Translations under genes and position numbers: made by a program
From: Deltaproteobacteria bacterium
Lineage (GTDB): Bacteria > Desulfobacterota > Binatia > UBA9968
Assembly: GCA_016874755.1 (NCBI GenBank)
Contig: VGTH01000052.1
Location: 1-35,956 of the forward strand
Direction: 5' to 3'
DNA length: 35,956 nucleotides
Shown: positions 15,229 through 23,610 of the stretch, one piece after another
How positions within the stretch are numbered: the first letter of the stretch is position 1
How the letters are laid out: every line of letters starts with the position of its first letter
Notes under the pieces: generated by a model
The model's input: the letters and a program-made list of their open reading frames with translations, nothing else
What the model was told of the DNA's origin: nothing
Databases searched by the model: none

Positions 15229-15390
15229 GGTTGCTCCTCCTGGTTTATTCGTTGATAATTTCTGTGTGCTGCCCGCGTATTCAATTCAAACCGGTTCTTG
15301 CTGATTTAGATGCGCGACGCCGGACAAACGGTGCATGGCGGCTTGGGATCGAAAGCGACTGGCATCGAACAGGCTTGAAAGGAGATGACT

Positions 15391-15954
15391 ATGACACGTC
15401 GTGGGCTATTGAAAGGAATCTTCGCCGGTGGTTTGTGGTCCGCGTGGCATGGCTTGGCGCTTTCAGCCCAGCCATCTTCTCTGAAAGAGATCGAAGCATT
15501 GCAAAAAAACTGGAAGACGTTGCTCGCCGCTGGCACCAAGGTGCCGCTGCCGACGGAGCCGCTCAAACTAACCAAAGAGGAGTGGCGCAAGCGGCTGGAC
15601 GCGCAACAGTTTCACATCTTGCGCGAGGAGGGCACGGAACGCCCAGGGAGTAGCCCGTTGAATGGCGAAAAGCGGCCGGGAGTTTTCGCCTGTGCCGGCT
15701 GCGACCTGCCGGTTTTTACTTCCGAAATGAAATATGAAAGCGGCACTGGCTGGCCGAGTTTTTTCACGACCATTCCCGGCGTGTTTGGCACCAGCACAGA
15801 TTTTAAACTGCTCCTGCCGCGCACCGAATATCACTGTATCCGCTGCGGCGGCCATCACGGCCACGTTTTCAACGACGGCCCCCAGCCCACCGGCCAACGC
15901 TGGTGCAACAACGGCCTGGCGCTGAAGTTTGTTGCGAAAAATTTACGGAGTTAG
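15391..15954 (+). CDS. msrB: Peptide-methionine (R)-S-oxide reductase, exported
   Basis: This 187-residue enzyme reduces methionine-R-sulfoxide in proteins. Zinc is held by two CxxC pairs (Cys101/Cys104 and Cys149/Cys152), and the catalytic cysteine is Cys172 in RWCNNGLALKF. The family block SGTGWPSFF is at 117-125. The N terminus MTRRGLLKGIFAGGLW is a Tat-like twin-arginine signal ending SAQ, so the enzyme probably acts in the periplasm. Start: AAAGGAG is six bases before the ATG at 15391; an ATG at 15385 overlaps that ribosome site. No resolving cysteine is evident near the usual upstream site, which is common in MsrB. Confidence 0.92.
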   Translation: MTRRGLLKGIFAGGLWSAWHGLALSAQPSSLKEIEALQKNWKTLLAAGTKVPLPTEPLKLTKEEWRKRLDAQQFHILREEGTERPGSSPLNGEKRPGVFACAGCDLPVFTSEMKYESGTGWPSFFTTIPGVFGTSTDFKLLLPRTEYHCIRCGGHHGHVFNDGPQPTGQRWCNNGLALKFVAKNLRS

Positions 15955-16214
15955 GGTTGGTGACCACCGTGGGGATTTCCCCCGTTTGACGCGGCATGCG
16001 TGCGCGGCGTAGCGGCTCGGCTTCGGTGAAAATAAGGCGACGGCGGAAGGCAATAGGGCTCTCTGCGATGAGCAAGGCTTTTAAGCCCTCGATCGGAGTC
16101 GTGAAGTGAGGTCGGTGTAGAAAACGTGACGGGTCCTGACTCCACACTAGAATTGAGAGATGCCATCGACGTGCGAGGTGTTCGGCAGTGGCGCCGATAA
16201 ACGCATGTTCCTGT
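15953..16214 (-). pseudogene. Remnant of a gene resembling the C-terminal tail of HTH/antitoxin-type proteins
   Basis: On the - strand an open frame from about 16214 reads EHAFIGATAEHLARRWHLS, then WSQDPSRFLHRPHF and ALLIAESPIAFRRRLIF. This resembles the C-terminal region of certain XRE-type or TA-associated bacterial proteins (AEHL..HGLP.P.W, AL..ESPAAFRRRGIF). No start codon or N-terminal domain remains, and the frame is cut at its 5' side next to the palindromic repeat at 16219. It runs antisense into msrB at its other end. The call rests on my memory of family patterns and is tentative. Confidence 0.4.
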
Positions 16215-16218
16215 TTGT

Positions 16219-16255
16219 CGTCTAGCGTCTAAGGTTTGGCGCCAGACGCTAGACG
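16219..16255. repeat. Second copy of the AGACGCTAGACG palindromic repeat
   Basis: CGTCTAGCGTCT (16219-16230) and AGACGCTAGACG (16244-16255) form a perfect 12-bp inverted pair around 13 nt. The core is the one filling 2971-3055. A further CGTCTAG follows at 16268-16274. It sits between the remnant and the end of the SMP-30 gene. Confidence 0.8.
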
Positions 16256-16280
16256 CGAAACCCTAAACGTCTAGCCCTGC

Positions 16281-17303
16281 TCACCAACCCGCGCCCTTGG
16301 TCGCCAATTTCAGCCGAAACACGTTTGTGTTCGATGTAATGAAGAGCGACGAGCCATCTTCGCCCCAAGATACGTTGCCGGTCGGAACGCCGGTCTCGAT
16401 GCTGCCGAGATGCTTGCCGTCTGGTGAGAATACATAAATGCCGCCAGGTCCGGCGCCGAAAATGTTTCCTTCGCGATCGACCTTCATGCCGTCGGGTGCA
16501 CCGGGTTTTTTACCTATCAAGCCAGTTCCGTTGAACAGAACTCTACCGTTTCCGATCGTACCGTCGGCTTTCACGTCATAAACCATCCAGCCGGCAGTGG
16601 CTGCGTCGGAGTTGCTGATGTAGATTCTTTTTTCGTCCGGTGAAAAGGCGATACCGTTGGGTGCCTTGATGTCTTTGGCTAGCAGCGTGAGCTTGCCGCC
16701 TTTGGAGTAACGGTAAACTCCTTGGAACGGCGTCTCTTTGCGCGGATCGTCAAAGGCTTTCGGCAAGCCGAATGGCGGATCGGTGAAATAGAGATCGCCG
16801 TTAGATTTGAACACAACGTCGTTGGGGCTGTTGATGCGCTTGCCCTCGAAGCGGTCGACCAGCGTGGTTTTCGTGCCGTTCTTTTCCAAACGCGCGATGC
16901 GGCGGTCGCCATGTTCGGCGAGCACGAGCCGTCCGTCTGGGTCGAAGGTCAGGCCGTTGGAACCTGGCTCTGGCCCTTCAAATGGACCCTTTCCTGTGTA
17001 GCCGCTGGGATGCAGGAACACGCTGGTGCCTTTGCCTTCCTGCCATTTGACTACGGAGTTGGTCGGAATGTCGGAGAAGAGTAAGTAGCCTTCCTTGCGA
17101 TTCCATACCGGCCCTTCGACCCATTTGCGGCCGCTGACGATGCGTTCGACTTTGACATTGAGCGGCACGAGCTTGTCGAAGCGCGGATCGAGCCGGACGA
17201 TGTTGATCTCCTGGACCGGCTTGGCTGGCTGGGGCTGGGCGAACGCGGTAGCTAGACTGGACAGAACGAAAGCAACGATCAAGATGGTCTTGAAGTATTT
17301 CAT
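16281..17303 (-). CDS. Exported SMP-30/gluconolactonase-like protein
   Basis: This 340-residue six-bladed beta-propeller lactonase-type protein starts with a signal peptide (MKYFKTILIVAFVLSSLATAFAQ). Metal-ligand segments of the SMP-30 family are present: Glu in VEGPVW, Asn in INSPNDVVF, and Asp in APDGMKVD. The PPFGLP and PNGIAFSPDE loops are typical. It probably hydrolyses a sugar lactone or similar ester in the periplasm. The ATG at 17303 was chosen because GGAG lies eight bases upstream and the signal peptide begins there; a longer in-frame start at 17345 adds 14 residues without a ribosome site. Its propeller closely resembles that of the next gene upstream, so the pair looks like an old duplication. 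Confidence 0.88.
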   Translation of the reverse strand: MKYFKTILIVAFVLSSLATAFAQPQPAKPVQEINIVRLDPRFDKLVPLNVKVERIVSGRKWVEGPVWNRKEGYLLFSDIPTNSVVKWQEGKGTSVFLHPSGYTGKGPFEGPEPGSNGLTFDPDGRLVLAEHGDRRIARLEKNGTKTTLVDRFEGKRINSPNDVVFKSNGDLYFTDPPFGLPKAFDDPRKETPFQGVYRYSKGGKLTLLAKDIKAPNGIAFSPDEKRIYISNSDAATAGWMVYDVKADGTIGNGRVLFNGTGLIGKKPGAPDGMKVDREGNIFGAGPGGIYVFSPDGKHLGSIETGVPTGNVSWGEDGSSLFITSNTNVFRLKLATKGAGW

Positions 17304-17471
17304 TGATGTCTCCGCCAAACTATTTTCGATCATCGAAGAAACCACGCAGATACTCGCCGCAGCCGCCGCACAAAAGTTCTACACTGCTCATGCCCATGCC
17401 TCCCCAAAACGCGCCCCAGGATTGCGAGGTGCATGATTCGGCGTTAGGCACGATCAGCCGTGGTGAATAAC

Positions 17472-19181
17472 TCATGGTCTTACGCCGGCGACATTCAGCG
17501 GCATACGATAGAGCGTGTTCTGTGCGGTGATGTAGAGCGTCTTGCCATCGGCGCCGCCCCAGGCGAGGGTGTGCGGATTTTTCGGTGCTTTGATTGTGCC
17601 CAAGTGTTTTCCTTGAGGCGATAGGACCCAAATGCCGCCCGGGCCGCAGACGTAGAGATTCCCTTTTTGGTCGACTTTGATCCCGTCAATAGCGTCTTCC
17701 CCTAATGCTTTGGTCATGTCGAAAAATACTTTCCCATTGGACAAGCTCGCGTCGGCGCCGGCTTCGTAGCGCATGACGACTTTTTTCGCTGGGTCCCAGT
17801 TGCCGACGTAGAGATATTTTTCGTCAGGCGAGAAGGCGATGCCATTGGGGCCTTTCAAGTCTGTGCTGACCAGCTTGAGTCTGCCGTCTTTCACGCTAAA
17901 GACGCCGCTGTAGGGCAACTGCTTGCGCGGATCGTCGTAGAATTTCGGCAGGCCAAACGGCGGGTCGGTGAAAAACAGCGCGCCGTCGGAACGATACACA
18001 AGGTCGTTGGGGCTATTCAAACGCTTGCCTTCATAGCTGTCGGCGAGCACCGTCACGCGGCCGTCTTTTTCGATGCGAGACACTCGGTGGTTGCCATGCT
18101 CGTTGATGGTCAGTCGGCCTTGTGGATCGAGGGTGAGGCCGTTGGACCCTGGCTGAAAGTATTCGGCCAAGTCTTTGCCGGAGTAGCCGCTGTTGGTTTT
18201 GAAAGTCGATAGCTTGCCGTCGCCGCCATACTTGTAGATCGTATTGGCGTTGGGGTCGCTGAAAAGCAGGTCGCCGCTTTTGGTCCAGATCGGCCCCTCG
18301 GTGAATTGAAAACCTTCGGCGAGCTTAAAGATTTTGGGATTGAGCGGCACGATGGCGTCGATCGCCGGATCGTTGCGGATCACTTCGACGTTGACTTCGT
18401 GCGGGGTGACAGCGAAGGGTTGCGCCGACACTTTGTGGAAATCCAGTTTGGCATAATGCAAGTAAATGTAATTCGTTGGTGATCCCGAGATCGGTCCGTT
18501 GACGCCGAATATCGCCAGTTGAATGGTTTGTCCCGGCTTGACGCCGCGGCCGATGATCAGGCGGTTTTCCGCGTTCCAACCCTTGATCACGGATCCGCCG
18601 CTTTGACCGGCGGCGCGCGGAATTTCACCGTCGACCCAAATCTCTGCGTAATCGTCGAGAGAAGTGGAAAAGACGATCGTCGAGCCTTTCGTGTCGAAGC
18701 TGCCGATGCGCTCCGGGACCGTGATTTTGATGCGGTACCAGTTGAAGGCGAGCTTGCCGGCGGAGCGGCGTTTTTCGAGGGTGGTCGGATCGATCACCTC
18801 CCATTTCGAATCGTCAAAGTCGGCGCGCCCCCCGTGCGGTGTGAAATCGTAGGCTTTGTTCGGTTTGGTCGACGGTTGGCCGTCGGCACCCGGTGCTGTG
18901 AAATCGACCTCGATGATCTTCGTGTCGCTGTGGCGCCATTGGCCCTGGACCGCTTGCGCGCCTTCTTTGGTGCCGAGATCGACGGTGGCTTCGGGTTTGC
19001 GCTTGAGCAGAGCGTCGTCGTTGGGGGCGGCGTGGGTCAGGCTTGCCGCCAGGATCAAGGGCACGAAGGTCAGCGCGAAACGCAAGACGATTTCCCCCTT
19101 TGTCAAAGGGGGGTGGGAAGCGAAGCCTATTGAGAAGCGGAGCAGCCTTCGTGCGCCTTTGAATAGATCAACAGTGTGCAT
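17472..19181 (-). CDS. Two-domain exported protein: jelly-roll domain plus SMP-30 propeller
   Basis: Up to 569 residues. After an export signal (RFALTFVPLILAASLTHA-AP, about 34-52) comes a galactose-binding-like beta-sandwich domain (about 80-250, with DSKWEVIDP and FNWYRIKITVPE). An SMP-30/gluconolactonase propeller follows (about 285-565: TEGPIW, NSPNDLVY, AIDGIKVD carry the metal ligands). The first domain may bind sugar. Two starts are plausible: ATG 19181 (GAGG six bases upstream, coupled to the GlcG-cupin gene) and TTG 19085 (AGGGGG eight bases upstream), which gives a normal-length signal peptide. The 32 extra codons contain a palindromic repeat, so the shorter form may be the original gene. 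Confidence 0.86.
   Translation of the reverse strand: MHTVDLFKGARRLLRFSIGFASHPPLTKGEIVLRFALTFVPLILAASLTHAAPNDDALLKRKPEATVDLGTKEGAQAVQGQWRHSDTKIIEVDFTAPGADGQPSTKPNKAYDFTPHGGRADFDDSKWEVIDPTTLEKRRSAGKLAFNWYRIKITVPERIGSFDTKGSTIVFSTSLDDYAEIWVDGEIPRAAGQSGGSVIKGWNAENRLIIGRGVKPGQTIQLAIFGVNGPISGSPTNYIYLHYAKLDFHKVSAQPFAVTPHEVNVEVIRNDPAIDAIVPLNPKIFKLAEGFQFTEGPIWTKSGDLLFSDPNANTIYKYGGDGKLSTFKTNSGYSGKDLAEYFQPGSNGLTLDPQGRLTINEHGNHRVSRIEKDGRVTVLADSYEGKRLNSPNDLVYRSDGALFFTDPPFGLPKFYDDPRKQLPYSGVFSVKDGRLKLVSTDLKGPNGIAFSPDEKYLYVGNWDPAKKVVMRYEAGADASLSNGKVFFDMTKALGEDAIDGIKVDQKGNLYVCGPGGIWVLSPQGKHLGTIKAPKNPHTLAWGGADGKTLYITAQNTLYRMPLNVAGVRP
19094..19112. repeat. Short perfect palindrome inside the gene start
   Basis: CCCCCTTTG (19094-19102) and CAAAGGGGG (19104-19112) face each other with one base between. 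The palindrome lies between the two possible starts of the SMP-30 fusion gene and includes the ribosome site of the TTG start on the - strand. Confidence 0.7.
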
Positions 19182-19189
19182 ATTTATCC

Positions 19190-20053
19190 TCAGTTCGCCG
19201 TTCTTACTTTGACAACATAATAATTCAGCGGCCCTTTGACCTCTTTGAACCAGTGCGGAGTGCCGTGCGGCACGACGATGACGTCGCCCTTCGTGATGGT
19301 GCGGCTCTCGCCGCCCTTGACGTCTTTGCCACGGATTTCTTCGGCCTCGATGTCCTTGCCGTCGACAAGGGTGCCGCCGGTCACAAAAGTCGCGCTGCCT
19401 TCGAGCATGTAAATGATATCTGTGTCTTTGGTGTGCACTTCGACGACACCGGGGGCATCGCGGTGGCTGGCGTGAATTTTATAGTTGGCGATTCCCAGCA
19501 GCGGCATGCCTTTTTCAAAAGCCTTGCTCACCTGGGCGGCAGGAATGTATGTAGCTTTCGTTCCTGCTGGTTTCGCCATTGAGGTCTCGGCAGCAAACGC
19601 TAGTACGCCCGCTTTGGCGATGTCTTCGTCTTCCTGGGGCGTGTTGCCGCTGACACCAATGGCGCCGATGGTTTTGCCTTCGTGAATCAGCGGCAATCCG
19701 CCTTGCAGCGGCGTCGCGCCGGGCAGCACGAGTGAGGCGACTCGGCCGTTCTTGATCTGTTCTTCAAATACTGCGCTTGGGCGGCGGAAGATTGCCGCGG
19801 TGCGCGCTTTGCCGATGCCGACGTCGACGCTGGCGACTTGGGTATCGTTGAGCCGCTTGAGGACGATCGGGTAGCCGCCATCGTCAACGACCGCAATTAC
19901 CACGGTGGCGTTTCGTTTCAGGGCTTCTGCCTGGGCTGCCGCTGCGACTCTCTCCGCAGCTTCGAGGGTGAGGACTTTTTTCTCAGTGAGCTGAGCAAAA
20001 CCACTCGCCGGTAAGGCTAATGCGATAGCCAATAATCCTACAATACGCTTCAT
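19190..20053 (-). CDS. GlcG/HbpS-cupin fusion protein, exported
   Basis: This 287-residue protein has a signal peptide (1-20, ending GFAQ) and a GlcG/HbpS-type domain at about 25-155: TLEAAERVAAAAQAEA, VIAVVDDGGYPIVLKRLND, KARTAAIFRRPS, PLQGGLPLIHEGKTIGAIGVSG. A cupin barrel follows at about 190-285 (PGVVEVHTKDTDIIYMLEGSA, then GDVIVVPHGTPHWF). HbpS binds haem degradation products; GlcG is linked to glycolate utilisation; cupins bind metals or small ligands. The fusion suggests a periplasmic ligand-binding or oxidoreduction role. AGGAG nine bases before the ATG supports the start. The cupin end is followed at once by the SMP-30 fusion gene. Confidence 0.88.
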   Translation of the reverse strand: MKRIVGLLAIALALPASGFAQLTEKKVLTLEAAERVAAAAQAEALKRNATVVIAVVDDGGYPIVLKRLNDTQVASVDVGIGKARTAAIFRRPSAVFEEQIKNGRVASLVLPGATPLQGGLPLIHEGKTIGAIGVSGNTPQEDEDIAKAGVLAFAAETSMAKPAGTKATYIPAAQVSKAFEKGMPLLGIANYKIHASHRDAPGVVEVHTKDTDIIYMLEGSATFVTGGTLVDGKDIEAEEIRGKDVKGGESRTITKGDVIVVPHGTPHWFKEVKGPLNYYVVKVRTAN

Positions 20054-20112
20054 ATCTCTTACTCCTGTTCTAACGTTGAATGTTGAACCCGGAATCTTGA
20101 ACCGCGCGCGCC

Positions 20113-20589
20113 TTAGCGCAGTGCATTCGCGCCTGCAATGGCCAGATCTTCATCTTGCTGTGCGCTCGCTGCGCCGCTGACACCAATGGCGCCGACGATC
20201 TGACCGTCGACCATGATGGGCACGCCGCCTTGCAGCGGGGTGAAATCGCTGAGGGATGTCATCGCCGTGCGACCTTTGTTGATGATTTCTTCGAAGGCCT
20301 TGGTCGGCCGTTTAAAGATGGCGGCCGTGCGCGCCTTGCCGATGGAGATGTTCGCTCCGGCGGCAAAAGTCCCATCGAGCCGCTCGGCGGCCATCAGGTT
20401 GCCGCCGTCGTCGACGACGGCGATGGCAGCGCCGGGCGCGTTGAGCTTTTTCGCTTCGGCGACCGCGGTCGCGATGACTTTCTTGGCGCCCTCGAGAGTC
20501 AATCCTTTCTTTTGCACCGTCTGCGCGCTTACAGCGGTTGAAAGGCCGAAGACCAATAGCAGAGTGGAAACAGCTGTGAGAGTTTTCAT
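20113..20589 (-). CDS. GlcG/HbpS-type protein, exported
   Basis: This 158-residue protein has a signal peptide (ending VSAQ, about 23) and a single GlcG/HbpS domain: LTLEGAKKVIATAVAEAKK, AIAVVDDGGNLMAAERLDG, KARTAAIFKRPT, PLQGGVPIMVDGQIVGAIGVSG. It is a shorter paralogue of the first domain of the fusion protein downstream, 59 nt away, and the two probably share an operon. AAAGGA precedes the ATG. Role in haem or glycolate metabolism is known only for distant relatives. Confidence 0.88.
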   Translation of the reverse strand: MKTLTAVSTLLLVFGLSTAVSAQTVQKKGLTLEGAKKVIATAVAEAKKLNAPGAAIAVVDDGGNLMAAERLDGTFAAGANISIGKARTAAIFKRPTKAFEEIINKGRTAMTSLSDFTPLQGGVPIMVDGQIVGAIGVSGAASAQQDEDLAIAGANALR

Positions 20590-20677
20590 GGCAATTCCTT
20601 TGAATGTTTCGAAATCTTTGTGCAGACCGGGCCCGGGGGAAGAAAGGCCCAGCCTGCTGCCGCAGGGGGAGGCGGCG

Positions 20678-21070
20678 TTACATGACCGGTTTGTCGAAGG
20701 AAGCTTCGCCGAGGCTGGCTTCGGCCCAGGCGCACCAGATCACGACTTTAGAAACGTCATTCACGTAGTCGGGCAGGGTGATCTTGCGATTCATCTTGTT
20801 ATCTTTGAGGGCAATCTTTTGCAGCATGAACACGGTGCCCTTGGAGTCGATTACTTGCCAGTGCGGATCGGGGGCGTCTGGCGTTTTGAAATTGTCGGAG
20901 AGCGCGAGCACGATCTTACCGCCCTCCTTGGAAGACGTGACGTGCCCCGTGTTCGCCTTGGGTCCTTTGAAAGCGCCGCTCTTCATCATCATTTCCGCCG
21001 CATAGAGCTGACCGGCGAAAAGCATGCCCGCGCCTAGCGCCACCGATAAAAGCTTACCCTTGATATTCAT
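20678..21070 (-). CDS. Exported DM13-like protein
   Basis: This 130-residue protein has a signal peptide (MNIKGKLLSVALGAGMLFAG, cleavage near LYA-AE). The domain resembles DM13, a possible electron-transfer domain: KSGAFKGPK, NTGHVTSSKEGGKIVLALSDNFKT, DAPDPHWQVI, a KITLPDYVNDVSKVVIWC strand with the conserved Cys, and a GEASF end. The start at 21070 is fixed by the signal peptide and by GGAG upstream; an in-frame start 66 bases earlier gives a non-signal leader. It probably belongs to the same run of exported genes. Confidence 0.78.
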   Translation of the reverse strand: MNIKGKLLSVALGAGMLFAGQLYAAEMMMKSGAFKGPKANTGHVTSSKEGGKIVLALSDNFKTPDAPDPHWQVIDSKGTVFMLQKIALKDNKMNRKITLPDYVNDVSKVVIWCAWAEASLGEASFDKPVM

Positions 21071-21218
21071 CTCTGCCTTCTCCTTTGATTTCGGCCTGCT
21101 GGCCGTGTTTGGCAGGTTAGATGGAACTGGCGGCAAAGAAGATGCAGGGATAGTGGATAATTGAAAATGGAAAATGTCGGACCGAGGAACGAAGGGGAGG
21201 CGACTTTATCGCGCTTGA

Positions 21219-22628
21219 CTAGTTCATCCCATAGGCCTTGCGGATGATTCTTGCCACGTCGGTGTTATCGAGCAGGCCGCGGACTTGTTCAGCGCCGGGG
21301 CCGTAGCCGTAGAGTGGCACGGGCGAGCCTTCGTGGCCGTAGGTTTTTTCTGAGCGGCCATGGATGTCGGAGGAATTCCAGTTCAAGCCGGCGCGGTGGG
21401 CGATCATGGCGGCGATTTCCCAACCGCCGCGGCCGATCACCGATTGCAGCGCTTTGTGGGTGACGCCGCCCACATGCGCGCCTTTGGGATTGCGGATGCT
21501 CTCAATCTCCGCGTCGCTTATGTCGATGCCCGCCTGATCGCGCAGGATTTCGCGCAGGTTCGCCATCCCAGGTTTTAGCCGTCTGATCATTGCGGCAATC
21601 GAAGATTTCGCCGCGGCGAGGGTTTTGAGATTGATAGGTTCCGGAATGCTCAAGCCGCCCGCAGCGTGATCAGCGGTGACCAACACGAGAGTGTCGTTGC
21701 GCCGTTGCGCATAGTCGAAGGCGACCTTGACCGCGGCATCTAGCGCAATGACCTCGCGCACCAGCGTCGCGCCATCCCAGGCGTGGGCGGCCACGTCGAT
21801 CAGCCCTGCCTCTACCATCAGAAAAAAACCGTTGGGGTTGCGGCCGAGGATTTCCAGCGATTTCGCCGTCATTTCGGCCAAGCTCGGTTCTCTCTTTGCG
21901 TCACGGTCGATTTCAAACGACATGTAGCTGGGCGTGAATAATCCCAGCACTTTGGTCGTCGATGTCGCCTCGATGGCAGTGAGCTCATCGCGCGAGCGCG
22001 CGACACGATAACCGCTCTTGCTTGCCGCCGCGAGATGATCGCTTTCATCGGCGCGCGCGCTGCCGCTGGTGGACTTGGGAATCCAGTGGCGCAGGCCGCC
22101 GCCCAGCATCACATCGACGCCGGTCTTCAAATAGGACGCCGGCACGTCATTCTCCCACCGCGCGCCGATGGCCTCGCGGGGCACGTTCAAGTGCGCAGCA
22201 AACACCGCCGGCGTGGCATCGGTGATGCGCGAAGTGGAGACTAGGCCGGTGGACTTTCCGGAAGCTTTGGCTTCCTCCAAGACCGTGCTCAGAGGTTTAC
22301 CGTCGGGATCGACGCCGATGGAGTGATTGTTAGTTTTTTCCCCGCTGGCCATGGCTACGCCGCTGGCGGCCGAGTCGGTGACCACTTTGTCGAGTGCATG
22401 GGTTGTCATCGCTGTGAGATAGGGCGGGTGGTCCATGTGCAATTTCCCGCCCGGGCCGACGCTAGCCAGGCGCGCCAACGCCAGCTCGGAGAACCCCATG
22501 CCATCGCCGATCAGCAAGATTACGTTGCGCGCTTTTGGCGCAGAAGATTCCGGTGCGCGGGCGGCGCAGCCGGATACGACGATCAAAAAGAAAAATAGGA
22601 TCGAGGACGGGCGTAGTTGGGTTGGCAT
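21219..22628 (-). CDS. Alkaline phosphatase, lipoprotein
   Basis: This 469-residue PhoA-type metallophosphatase has lipobox VVSGC with Cys21 as lipid site. Active-site blocks in order are LIGDGMG (first metal Asp, 42), VVTDSAASGVAMASG (nucleophile Ser86), RITDATPAVFAAH, MVEAGLIDVAAHAWD (zinc ligands), TADHAAGG (zinc ligands) and YGHEGSPVPLYGYGPGAE near the C terminus (final His). All metal ligands appear present, so it should be active on phosphate monoesters in the periplasm. I found no PHO-box-like sequence upstream. It is the first gene of the - strand run that includes the DM13 and GlcG genes. Confidence 0.92.
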   Translation of the reverse strand: MPTQLRPSSILFFFLIVVSGCAARAPESSAPKARNVILLIGDGMGFSELALARLASVGPGGKLHMDHPPYLTAMTTHALDKVVTDSAASGVAMASGEKTNNHSIGVDPDGKPLSTVLEEAKASGKSTGLVSTSRITDATPAVFAAHLNVPREAIGARWENDVPASYLKTGVDVMLGGGLRHWIPKSTSGSARADESDHLAAASKSGYRVARSRDELTAIEATSTTKVLGLFTPSYMSFEIDRDAKREPSLAEMTAKSLEILGRNPNGFFLMVEAGLIDVAAHAWDGATLVREVIALDAAVKVAFDYAQRRNDTLVLVTADHAAGGLSIPEPINLKTLAAAKSSIAAMIRRLKPGMANLREILRDQAGIDISDAEIESIRNPKGAHVGGVTHKALQSVIGRGGWEIAAMIAHRAGLNWNSSDIHGRSEKTYGHEGSPVPLYGYGPGAEQVRGLLDNTDVARIIRKAYGMN

Positions 22629-22840
22629 GACGGCATAGCTACCGCGAATACGGTGGACTTGGCAATCGGACTCTCGTTGGATGAGGGAACAGTCGCATTG
22701 AGGCAGACGCTGAGTTCATAAGTTGATGCACCGAAAATTCGTGATTGCCGGTGCACACCGAATGTTGCTATCTAACGAGTCGCGTTGGCCGAAGCGTCGA
22801 CGTGTAGTGGCCACGGGTTGGCCCCTGCGGTGTTCCGATC

Positions 22841-23030
22841 ATGAACAAGAAATTCACCATGCTGCGCATCAGCTCTGTTCTGATACTTCTGATCGCCTGC
22901 CTGCACACGTTTTTCATTCTCATCGGCGGACCGCCGCTGAATCAGTTTGGCGCAGGAGCGTACGATGATCGCATGGTAGCGCGGCTTAACTACGACTTTT
23001 ACGAAAGCAACCAGGGACGACCGTGCCTGC
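22841..23030 (+). pseudogene. 5' fragment of a small membrane-protein gene
   Basis: The ATG at 22841 opens a frame for a signal-anchor or first transmembrane helix (ISSVLILLIACLHTFFILIG) followed by a RLNYDFYESNQG segment. After about residue 58 it turns into arginine-rich sequence and stops at 23063-23065. The pattern resembles the first fifth of a multi-helix membrane protein (perhaps LIC_13387-like), with the rest lost. It could instead be a real 74-residue protein. Confidence 0.4.
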
Positions 23031-23096
23031 CAGACGTTCGGCGCGCCGCTCCATATTTCGCCTGAGAAGCTTGATGCCTGCAAACGAAACCTTTGC

Positions 23097-23550
23097 TCAG
23101 GACCCAGGTTCAAGCAACAGCACCAATCGCCGCTCGGCGATGACGACGATGTTCAGCACAAGCAAAATCGCCGCGGGAGCGATGCTGGCCGGCTGCATGG
23201 TGGCGTGGAACAGCACTATGCCGATGGTTATCGGCAGCTGCAGCGTCGCCGGTGGGCAGCGGAAACAAATGAAGAAAATAATTCGAGCCAAAAACGAGCA
23301 AGGGCAAGGCGGTGAAAAAGGCCCATTTCGCCGCGCCAAAATCGATTGTCCGCTGGCGCAGGAAGTAACTGGTCGAGACCAACGTGCCGACGCTGCCCTG
23401 CAGTTTGTTCGTTGCCACCGCCGTTGCAGCTGGCACACCGGCGAGCAGCAGAGCGGGAATGGTCAACAAGCCGCCGCCACCGGCGATGGCGTCGACCCAA
23501 CCGGCGACCGCGGCGACCGCAGCCAATAGGCAAAGAACATCGAGTTCCAA
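23097..23550 (-). pseudogene. Frameshifted and truncated TauE/SafE sulfite-exporter-type gene
   Basis: The frame from 23550 encodes the start of a TauE/SafE/YfcA permease: AVAGWVDAIAGGGGLLTIPA, then TNKLQGSVGTLVSTSYFLRQ and FGAAKWAFFTALPLLVFGS. Near 23250 the coding sequence continues in another frame as LPITIGIVLFHATMQPASIA and LLVLNIVVIAERRLVLLLEP, ending at 23097. So there is one frameshift, and the second half of the usual 250-residue protein is absent. The gene cannot make a full exporter. The opening codon is TTG with no clear ribosome site. Confidence 0.8.
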
Positions 23551-23610
23551 TGTCGTAAATGTTTTCGCGGCGCCGTGAAATGTCTTTGGAGGTCGACCTT
23601 CGCGCTATCG

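Noticed and set aside
20213-21037. 274-residue protein on the + strand
   Set aside because: Antisense across the GlcG and DM13-like genes; no start signal or domain.
22629-22840. PHO box upstream of the alkaline phosphatase gene
   Set aside because: No pair of CTGTCAT-like direct repeats with the right spacing could be found.
23023-23529. 168-residue protein on the + strand
   Set aside because: Antisense to the TauE/SafE pseudogene; the - strand carries the recognisable permease motifs.
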